NCBI GenBank assembly: GCA_003561815.1
Contig: PWVP01000128.1
Location: 1 to 25,495 of the forward strand
DNA length: 25,495 bases
Reading direction: 5' to 3'
Source: Campylobacterota bacterium
Lineage (GTDB): Bacteria; Campylobacterota; Campylobacteria; Campylobacterales; SZUA-545
Part shown: in pieces, positions 16,411 through 23,146 of the stretch
How positions within the stretch are numbered: position 1 is the stretch's first letter
Layout: the number at the start of each line of letters is the position of its first letter
Notes under the pieces: generated by a model
What the model saw: only the letters and a program-made list of their open reading frames with translations
What the model was told of the DNA's origin: nothing
Database searches by the model: none
Translations under genes and position numbers: made by a program

Positions 16411-17660
16411 CCCCCTTAAGTGTCAGCGCGCTCAACCAGCAGATTAAGGCGCTCTTAGAGAGCCACTTTATGCAGGTGAGCGTCGTCGGCGAGATTGGGC
16501 GGGTCACCTACCACACCTCCGGCCACATCTACTTCTCCATTAAAGATGAGCGCTCCACCCTCGATGGGGTGATGTTTCGATCCAATGCGGCCAAGCTCCG
16601 CTTCCGTCTGGAGAGTGGCTTGAGGGTGATCCTGCACGGCGGGGTGAGCCTCTATATGCCCCGGGGTAGTTATCAGCTTCTGTGCAGCCATATTGAGCCC
16701 GAAGGGGCGGGGGCGCTCGCGCTGGCCTTTGAGCAGCTTAAAAAGGAGCTCTCAGCCAAGGGGTATTTCGATCCGGCGCGCAAACGCCCGCTTCCGCTCT
16801 ATCCGAAACAGGTGGCGCTGATCACCTCCGCGACCGGGGCGGCGCTTCAGGATATGTGCCGTGTGGCCCAGCGGCGCTGGCCACTGGTGAGGCTTATCGG
16901 TGTCAATGTGCTGGTGCAGGGCCAGGGGGCGGCGGAGAGTATCGTCGCAGGGCTCAAGCGGGCTGATCGCCTCGGTGTGGATGTGGCGGTGCTCGCCCGT
17001 GGTGGCGGGAGCATGGAGGATCTTTGGAGCTTTAACGAAAAGAGCGTTGCTGAGGCGATCTATCGGATGCAGACACCGCTGATCTCCGCCGTGGGCCATG
17101 AGATTGACACGGTGATCAGCGACTGGGTGGCCGATGTGCGCGCGCCCACCCCCTCTGCGGCGATGGAGATGCTGCTGCCTGAGAGCAACGAAGAGCGGAT
17201 GCGGCTAATCGAGCTGAGAGGCCGCATGGACGATCGCTTAGGGGCGCTTTTAGCCACCAAGCATCAGGCGCTCAGCCACCTTAAAGAGGCGCTGGCCGCC
17301 CAGAGCTTCTCAGCGCGCCTGGCGCGCGCCTTTGAGACGATCGAGCAGCTGCGTCAGGGGCTCGATCGGCAGATGGGGTGGCGGCTGGATCAAAAAGCGC
17401 AGCACCTCTATCGCACCCTGCTTGATAGCGCCATGCACCATCAGCTAGAGCGCAAAGCGGCCCTCTGCGCCTCTTTGCAAGAGCAGATGGCGCTCTCCGA
17501 TCCGGCCAGGCGGCTCCAAAAAAAGAGCGCACAGCTGCTTCTAGAGGGTCAACCCGTATCGCTGGGCACCCTTAAAGCCGGAAGCGAGGTGCAGCTGGTG
17601 GATGCTACCCATAAGGCCCGTGCGCGCATCGAGTCGATAGCGCCGTATCGCTCCTCATAG
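16407..17660 (+). CDS. xseA: Exodeoxyribonuclease VII large subunit
   Basis: XseA with the small subunit XseB degrades single-stranded DNA to oligonucleotides in repair and recombination. The 417-residue product has an N-terminal OB-fold (VVGEIGRVTYHTSGHIYFSI, about 25-45), the catalytic domain with ALITSATGAALQD, ARGGGSMEDLWSFN, SAVGHEIDTVISDWVADVRAPTPSAAME, and a helical C-terminal part (about 270-390). xseB is not adjacent. It ends the long + strand gene run. Confidence 0.96.
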   Translation: MTPLSVSALNQQIKALLESHFMQVSVVGEIGRVTYHTSGHIYFSIKDERSTLDGVMFRSNAAKLRFRLESGLRVILHGGVSLYMPRGSYQLLCSHIEPEGAGALALAFEQLKKELSAKGYFDPARKRPLPLYPKQVALITSATGAALQDMCRVAQRRWPLVRLIGVNVLVQGQGAAESIVAGLKRADRLGVDVAVLARGGGSMEDLWSFNEKSVAEAIYRMQTPLISAVGHEIDTVISDWVADVRAPTPSAAMEMLLPESNEERMRLIELRGRMDDRLGALLATKHQALSHLKEALAAQSFSARLARAFETIEQLRQGLDRQMGWRLDQKAQHLYRTLLDSAMHHQLERKAALCASLQEQMALSDPARRLQKKSAQLLLEGQPVSLGTLKAGSEVQLVDATHKARARIESIAPYRSS

Positions 17661-17675
17661 TGCTGGGGATTTGAT

Positions 17676-17681
17676 TAAAAT
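17676..17681 (+). promoter_or_regulatory. Candidate -10 box for the large exported protein gene
   Basis: TAAAAT lies in the AT-rich stretch GATTAAAATT after xseA, the only low-GC spot in the gap. Transcription would start near 17688, giving a leader of about 45 bases that contains the hairpin at 17702-17722. Confidence 0.4.
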
Positions 17682-17701
17682 TGGGAACAGTTGTTGCTGC
17701 A

Positions 17702-17722
17702 TTGGGGGTAAGACTCTCCCAA
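17702..17722 (+). promoter_or_regulatory. Hairpin overlapping a ribosome-binding site
   Basis: TTGGGGG-TAAGACT-CTCCCAA forms a 7-bp stem (one G-T pair) with a 7-base loop. Its right arm ends in the first two bases of AAGGAAG (17721-17727), the likely Shine-Dalgarno site for the ATG at 17733. Folding would partly hide that site. No T-tract follows, so it is not a terminator for xseA. Confidence 0.45.
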
Positions 17723-17732
17723 GGAAGCCGCA

Positions 17733-20700
17733 ATGCGCCTATCACTTATGGTACTCTTTTTCGCCGCTCTTCTCTACGCCCAGGGCAGCTATCAGCTCCC
17801 TTTAAAACCCGGTGTCTGGCACCTGGTGGGGGTGAACGGTTTTCACCACAATGTCTCAGCGCTGGATAACAGCTTTGAGAGCGGGGGCAGCTGGGTCACC
17901 ATCCGGGAGGATACGACAGCCGGACGGGTGAGCACCTGGGACTACATCGATGAGAGCACCAAAAGCAGCGGCCATCAGCCCAATATGGGCGATCCGGTCT
18001 ACTCCACGCTTGGCATCATGCTCGATCCGGCGGTGGACTCCGGCCTGGAAGAGACCTGGATTAACTACCAGCAGCGGCCAAAGGATCCCGCCAAGCCGAT
18101 GCTTAGCATGATGATCAGCTCCCAAGGCCACGGGCGGCGGGCCGATATCCGCATCGACTTTCAGTCGGACTATCAGGGCGAGACCTTCTATATCCGCTTT
18201 TTTGATGATGAGGGGGGCTCACTGGTGATGGAGGGGGTGTTTGATCCCCGCTTTACCCGCGATCGCCCCGCGAAGCTGCGCCCCAGAGTTCAGCCCGATG
18301 GCTATGTCACCCGTATTCGCGATATCGTCGATATGAACCTGAGTGATAACAACACCTCTGCGCTGCACCTGATCAATGTCAATGACGACTCCCTCTTTGC
18401 CACCCACGGCACAACGGAGGTGGGGGGTCGCCAGCGGTTGGGGCTGGATGATCGCATCACCGCCTACCACTGGAGCGCCCGCAATCAGCTCTGGTCGGTC
18501 TACGCCTCTGACAACAGCGAAGCGGCCAACGACTTTAACCATCTAGAGCCCGGCAAAGCCTACTGGATTCGGCTGGATACCCCCCAGCAGGGCGATGAGG
18601 CGGGTCTGCTGCTCGGTCACGGCGGCATCGATGAGAAGGAGACCTACCGCGACGGACTGGTACAAAACCGCTGGAATCTGCTCTCCTTTGAGGATAGCTA
18701 CCTGCGGGAGGTGCCCAGTGCTATCTTTATCCCTGTAGGTGGCGCTGGGCTACCTGAGATTGTGGTGCGCGATAACTTCCGCCGCGATGCGATGCGCATT
18801 GAGGCTAACGAGGCGCCTCTGGATGCAGCCCAGGCGATTAGCCACTGGGCCTACAGCGCCGATCGCAACGGAAGTCACCGGTGGCAGGTGCGCGCCTATC
18901 CCGCCTATCAGGATGGCAGCGACGGGCTGCTGGTGATCTCAGATGAGGATTTTGAGATTGAGGCGGCGGGGGCTAGAAGTGCCTCAGGGCGCGATCTCTT
19001 TCCCGGCAGCAGCGAGGAGGTGCTGGGCCAAAACCGCACCTTTATGCAAAGCCGCATCGATGAGTATCTGATCGCCATTCGACCCAATACAGCACTCTAT
19101 GCGCTCGATGAGAAGGCGGCCGCCGTTGGCATCGCCATCCCCGGCGGTGGGGCTTCGATCAAGGTGGACCTCTCCCAGGCAAGCAATTTTAATCAAGTGC
19201 GCGAAGCGTTTGAGAGCGCGCTGCAAGGGGCCGGTGACAGTGTGATCAAAGATGTTGTCGCGCTGGATAGCACCTATGATGGTGATAAAGATACGCTGCT
19301 GCTGGCCGCCTCTAAGCGGCTCTTTGTGCGCGATAACACCCATATGCGCCTCTTTGAGTATACGCCAGGGGCAGGGGAGTCGTTTCGGCTGCGTGCGCCC
19401 AACACCCCCTATCAGCTCATCGCCTACGCCGATAGCACCGCCGAGCTGGTGGAGAACATCAACCAGTTTGCCGGGGCGCTTCAGATCCGCGCCTATGAGG
19501 TCAACGCCACCGGGGGCGTGCTGCTCGCCTCCAGCCACCATCGCAGCTATGAGCTTCAGGAGTTTGCCCAGCGAACCCAGTTTAAGCCTGTCGGGCTGGG
19601 CGCTGAGATCAACGCCACCTTAAAAGGGGCGATCGATGAGGTGTATAGCCCGCTGGATCTCGCCCGCGTGGCGATCGGTGAGGACTCAACACCCTATCAG
19701 ATTCCGGTGATGACGGACGATCTGAGCTTTAGCGCCAAGTGGGCGCCGGACTTTCCGCTGACCGGGCCGCTCTATTCGCTTCGAAAGGCAGCGGGGGCCA
19801 ACTCCTGGCCGGAGGTGATGGTGGGCGGGGTGACGCGCCACGATGAGACCATCTTCTGGCGTCAGGCGGATCTGACCATGCCGGTCTATGAGTGGAAGGA
19901 GACCAGCAGCCGCTTTAATCTCTTCAGGATGCACAAGGAGCGGGGCTACTGGGTCTATATGCGCAGCAGCGGTGCCAGCGAGGATGTGACCAAGCAGAGC
20001 CTGAGCCGACAAGGCCGCGTCAGCCGCAACTACAGCAACCACTTTGAGGGCGGCAGCGGCAGTGTGGCCGCAACGCACAACCATATCGATCTCGATATCG
20101 AGGTCAACGCCGGCGGCCTGGAGGGGATGGCCGCCGCGGCGGGAGAGATGCCCGAGACGGTTCAGGTGCATATAGAGGGGGAGGTGGTGCCGCTGATCAA
20201 GAGTGGCAGCAGCTTTACCTATCTTGGAGAGCTTAGCAGCCACGATCAGCCCGCACTGGCGGCACGCAACAACCCTGAGCCGCCGGTGGGGATGAGCCTC
20301 TATATCTCCAATGGCCGTGGCGCGCTTTTAGAGGAGAACTTTACCTTTAACAACATCCAGCCCGATGTGCCCGATTACCACTTCGATCTCAACATCACCG
20401 GATCGTACAACGGTGGCCTGGTGGTCAATATCCACGATGCGAGCAAGATCCGCATCTATGAGGGCAACATCTCCGATGTGATGAGCCAGAACAAGCTGAT
20501 CTGGGAGCAGACACTCGGCGCGAATAGCGGTGAGCACTCTTTGCATCTGCTCGGTGGCGGTGTGGATGGCAGCGGCACCATCACCTACGCCACACCGGCA
20601 AAGCCCTACTACGATCTTAGGCTCATTGGCGAGGGGGGCAATCAGCTCCACTCGGATGTCCGCCGGGTTCTCTATGCGCCGCTTTATAAGGGAACCGACA

Positions 20701-21140
20701 TGATCAGCACCGCCCTTAGCGATCCGGCAGATACCAACGCCACGCCGATTCGCTTTAGCCACACCGGCCAGAGCTACGACTGGGTCTATGATAATAACAA
20801 CCAGCCCACCGATGGAGGCGTCCAGCTTCAGCTCGGTGCCAGCGAGCACAACGCCAGCGACACCAACACCACGATTCTGATCTACAAGTCAGAGGCGGGG
20901 GTGAGCCTGGATCAGGGTCCGGCTGATTTCATTGGCCTGCAGAGTGAGACAGGGGATCATCTAGCGACAGTGGGCTATATGCCCGCCTATCGCCACAGCG
21001 TCTTCTATCTCTACAGCCCGGAGCGTGAGCAGCTCTACTACGGGATCTTTCCGGATACCAACGGGCTTAGCGTGGATTACACCCTCAAACCGATTGAGAC
21101 CGATCAGCGCATCCACAACTTCCACGCCATCGCGCCATAG
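17733..21140 (+). CDS. Large exported protein of unknown function, rich in N-glycosylation sequons
   Basis: The 1135-residue product has a signal peptide (MRLSLMVLFFAALLYAQ, likely cut after LYA). I recognise no catalytic family. Aromatic modules recur: GVWHLVGVNGF (27-37), LWSVYASD with GKAYWIRLD (253-282), RWNLLSFEDSYL (313-324), and RFNLFRMHKERGYWVYMR (727-744). These pair a W/F-N-L strand with a later A/G-Y-W-I/V strand. The last third is rich in Asn, Asp, Gly and Thr and looks beta-rich. Eleven D/E-x-N-x-S/T sequons occur (N202, N207, N379, N591, N627, N869, N887, N912, N1002, N1040, N1045). No membrane helix, lipobox or C-terminal sorting signal is visible. AAGGA 7 bases before the ATG supports the start. 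It lies alone between xseA and tkt with its own likely promoter. Confidence 0.85.
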   Translation: MRLSLMVLFFAALLYAQGSYQLPLKPGVWHLVGVNGFHHNVSALDNSFESGGSWVTIREDTTAGRVSTWDYIDESTKSSGHQPNMGDPVYSTLGIMLDPAVDSGLEETWINYQQRPKDPAKPMLSMMISSQGHGRRADIRIDFQSDYQGETFYIRFFDDEGGSLVMEGVFDPRFTRDRPAKLRPRVQPDGYVTRIRDIVDMNLSDNNTSALHLINVNDDSLFATHGTTEVGGRQRLGLDDRITAYHWSARNQLWSVYASDNSEAANDFNHLEPGKAYWIRLDTPQQGDEAGLLLGHGGIDEKETYRDGLVQNRWNLLSFEDSYLREVPSAIFIPVGGAGLPEIVVRDNFRRDAMRIEANEAPLDAAQAISHWAYSADRNGSHRWQVRAYPAYQDGSDGLLVISDEDFEIEAAGARSASGRDLFPGSSEEVLGQNRTFMQSRIDEYLIAIRPNTALYALDEKAAAVGIAIPGGGASIKVDLSQASNFNQVREAFESALQGAGDSVIKDVVALDSTYDGDKDTLLLAASKRLFVRDNTHMRLFEYTPGAGESFRLRAPNTPYQLIAYADSTAELVENINQFAGALQIRAYEVNATGGVLLASSHHRSYELQEFAQRTQFKPVGLGAEINATLKGAIDEVYSPLDLARVAIGEDSTPYQIPVMTDDLSFSAKWAPDFPLTGPLYSLRKAAGANSWPEVMVGGVTRHDETIFWRQADLTMPVYEWKETSSRFNLFRMHKERGYWVYMRSSGASEDVTKQSLSRQGRVSRNYSNHFEGGSGSVAATHNHIDLDIEVNAGGLEGMAAAAGEMPETVQVHIEGEVVPLIKSGSSFTYLGELSSHDQPALAARNNPEPPVGMSLYISNGRGALLEENFTFNNIQPDVPDYHFDLNITGSYNGGLVVNIHDASKIRIYEGNISDVMSQNKLIWEQTLGANSGEHSLHLLGGGVDGSGTITYATPAKPYYDLRLIGEGGNQLHSDVRRVLYAPLYKGTDMISTALSDPADTNATPIRFSHTGQSYDWVYDNNNQPTDGGVQLQLGASEHNASDTNTTILIYKSEAGVSLDQGPADFIGLQSETGDHLATVGYMPAYRHSVFYLYSPEREQLYYGIFPDTNGLSVDYTLKPIETDQRIHNFHAIAP

Positions 21141-21148
21141 GCGTTCAA

Positions 21149-21166
21149 GGGTGGCCTAGGCCACCC
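21149..21166 (+). repeat. Perfect 18-bp palindrome in the tkt promoter region
   Basis: GGGTGGCCTAGGCCACCC equals its own reverse complement. It begins 8 bases after the preceding stop codon and ends 5 bases before a TGC-TAAAAT -10 box. It could form a stem with a CCTAGG loop, but no T-tract follows on either strand. Its position over the expected -35 and spacer also fits an operator. Confidence 0.6.
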
Positions 21167-21171
21167 TATGC

Positions 21172-21177
21172 TAAAAT
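21172..21177 (+). promoter_or_regulatory. Extended -10 box for tkt
   Basis: TAAAAT preceded by TGC (21169-21171) matches an extended -10. Transcription would start near 21184, 25 bases before the tkt ATG. Confidence 0.5.
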
Positions 21178-21208
21178 CGCGGCAACTCTTCACGAAAGCT
21201 TGTCTAAA

Positions 21209-23143
21209 ATGCAACTGGATGCCACCACACTTCAAAAAATGTCTAACACTATCCGCTTTTTAGCCGCCGATATGGTACAGAAGGCCAACTCCGGCCACCC
21301 GGGAATGCCGATGGGTCTGGCCGATATGATGAGTGTCTTTCACTTTTACTACCGCCACAATCCAGCCGATCCGCGCTGGATTAACCGCGATCGGCTGGTC
21401 TTCTCCGGTGGCCACGGAAGTGCGCTGGTCTACAGCCTGCTCCATCTTTGGGGCTACGACCTCTCGCTCGAGGATCTTAAAGCGTTTCGCCAGATGGACT
21501 CGAAGACCCCTGGTCATCCTGAGTTTGGCCATACGCCCGGCGTAGAGGTGACCACCGGCCCCCTGGGTCAGGGGGTGGCCAACGCGGTCGGCTTTGCCCT
21601 GGCGGCCAAACAGGCGGCCAAGCTGCTCAACACCCCGGCTAGCGCCTTTATCGATCACAAGGTGTGGTGCTTCTGTGGGGATGGGGATCTGATGGAGGGG
21701 ATCAGCTACGAAGCGTGCTCGATCGCCGGACACAACAATCTGGATAACCTGGTCGTCATCTACGACAGCAACAACATCACCATCGACGGCAGCTGCGATC
21801 TCAGCTTCAGCGAAGATGTCTCGATGCGTTTTCATGCGCAAGGGTGGCAGGTGCTGAGCATCGACGGCCACGACTATGAGGAGATTGAGGCGGCCTTTGA
21901 GGCGGCCAAAACCCAGAAGGCGCCGCTGCTGATTATTGCCCGCACCCTGATTGGTCGCGGGGCGGCCAGCATGGAGGGGAGCCACAAAACCCACGGTGCG
22001 CCGCTGGGTGAAGCGGAGCTGGAGGCCTCTAAAGCGAAAGCCGGCTGGCCCAAGGAGAGCTTTTTTATCCCCCAGGAGGCGGCCCAGTGGTTTGGCAGCG
22101 CGGCTGAAAAGGGCGATCTGGCTCAGCGCGAGTGGCAATCCAGCCTCAATCAAGCCCCCTTTAAAGAGCAGAATGCGCTGCTTCAGGCGCTTCAGGGCCC
22201 CGATCTGGCCGCCATCGAGTGGCCATCCTTTGAGGAGGCGAAGGCGACGCGTGAGACCAACCACGCCTGTCTTAATGCGATCGCTAAAGCGCTGCCGAGC
22301 TTTCTAGGCGGCAGTGCCGATCTGGCCAGTTCCAACAAAACCGAGCTTAAGGGTCTGGGTGTCGTACCCGGCGGGCGCAATATCCACTACGGCATCCGTG
22401 AGCACGCCATGGCGGCGATCAGTAACGCCATCGGCCTTTATGGGCTCTTTATCCCCTTTAACGCCACCTTTTTTGTCTTTAGCGACTATCAGAAGCCCGC
22501 CGTACGAACCGCTGCGCTGATGGGGGTGAAAAACTACTTCGTCTGGACCCACGACAGTATCGGCGTGGGCGAAGATGGGGCGACCCACCAGCCTATCGAG
22601 CAGATTAGCAGCTTTCGCGCGCTGCCGGGCTTTGATCTCTACCGCCCGGCCGATGGTCAAGAGAATGCCGAGTGCTGGGCAGCCGCACTTGAGGAGGAGA
22701 GTCCGGCTGGCTTTGTCCTCAGCCGTCAAGCCCTGCCGGTACTCGATCGCAGCCAGGCGGTGGGCGAGGTGAAACAGGGCGGCTACCTACTCTCCCCTGC
22801 TAAAGATGCACAGCTGACACTGCTGGCCAGCGGAAGCGAGGTGGCGCTGGCACTGGAGGCCAAAGCGCGCCTGGAGGCCGAAGGGATCGCTACGGCGGTG
22901 GTGAGTGTGCCCTGCTTTGATCGCCTCTGCCGTCAGGAGGAGAGCTATATCGACTCGATTATCGATCCAGACAGCACGGTTTTAGCGATCGAGGCGGCCG
23001 CTGCACAGGAGTGGTTCCGGTTTGCCGACGGGGTTTTGGGCATGGAGAGTTTCGGGGCGAGTGCGCCGGCTAAGGCGCTCTTTGAGAGCTTCGGTTTCAC
23101 CCCTGAAGGGGTGGCAGAGGTGGCTAAAAGTCTGCTGGAGTAG
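21209..23143 (+). CDS. tkt: Transketolase
   Basis: Transketolase moves two-carbon units between sugar phosphates in the non-oxidative pentose phosphate pathway (and the Calvin cycle, if present), using thiamine diphosphate. The 644-residue product shows NSGHPGMPMGLADM near residue 25, TTGPLGQGVANAVGFALAAK near 112, the cofactor motif GDGDLMEGISYEA near 155 followed by SNNITIDG, and the pyrimidine-domain stretch GIREHAMAAISN with THDSIGVGEDGATHQPIEQ near 445. ATG 21209 is chosen; an in-frame TTG at 21200 would put GAAAG (21194-21198) only one base away. dnaE follows after 3 bases, so the two share a transcript. Confidence 0.96.
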   Translation: MQLDATTLQKMSNTIRFLAADMVQKANSGHPGMPMGLADMMSVFHFYYRHNPADPRWINRDRLVFSGGHGSALVYSLLHLWGYDLSLEDLKAFRQMDSKTPGHPEFGHTPGVEVTTGPLGQGVANAVGFALAAKQAAKLLNTPASAFIDHKVWCFCGDGDLMEGISYEACSIAGHNNLDNLVVIYDSNNITIDGSCDLSFSEDVSMRFHAQGWQVLSIDGHDYEEIEAAFEAAKTQKAPLLIIARTLIGRGAASMEGSHKTHGAPLGEAELEASKAKAGWPKESFFIPQEAAQWFGSAAEKGDLAQREWQSSLNQAPFKEQNALLQALQGPDLAAIEWPSFEEAKATRETNHACLNAIAKALPSFLGGSADLASSNKTELKGLGVVPGGRNIHYGIREHAMAAISNAIGLYGLFIPFNATFFVFSDYQKPAVRTAALMGVKNYFVWTHDSIGVGEDGATHQPIEQISSFRALPGFDLYRPADGQENAECWAAALEEESPAGFVLSRQALPVLDRSQAVGEVKQGGYLLSPAKDAQLTLLASGSEVALALEAKARLEAEGIATAVVSVPCFDRLCRQEESYIDSIIDPDSTVLAIEAAAAQEWFRFADGVLGMESFGASAPAKALFESFGFTPEGVAEVAKSLLE

Positions 23144-23146
23144 CCT

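Noticed and set aside
21149..21166. Intrinsic terminator after the large exported protein
   Set aside because: The stem is perfect but no run of T follows on either strand, so I list it as a palindrome and possible operator.
21260..22264. 334-residue open frame antisense to tkt
   Set aside because: The opposite strand encodes clear transketolase motifs throughout; the antisense product is low in structure and unlike any family I know.
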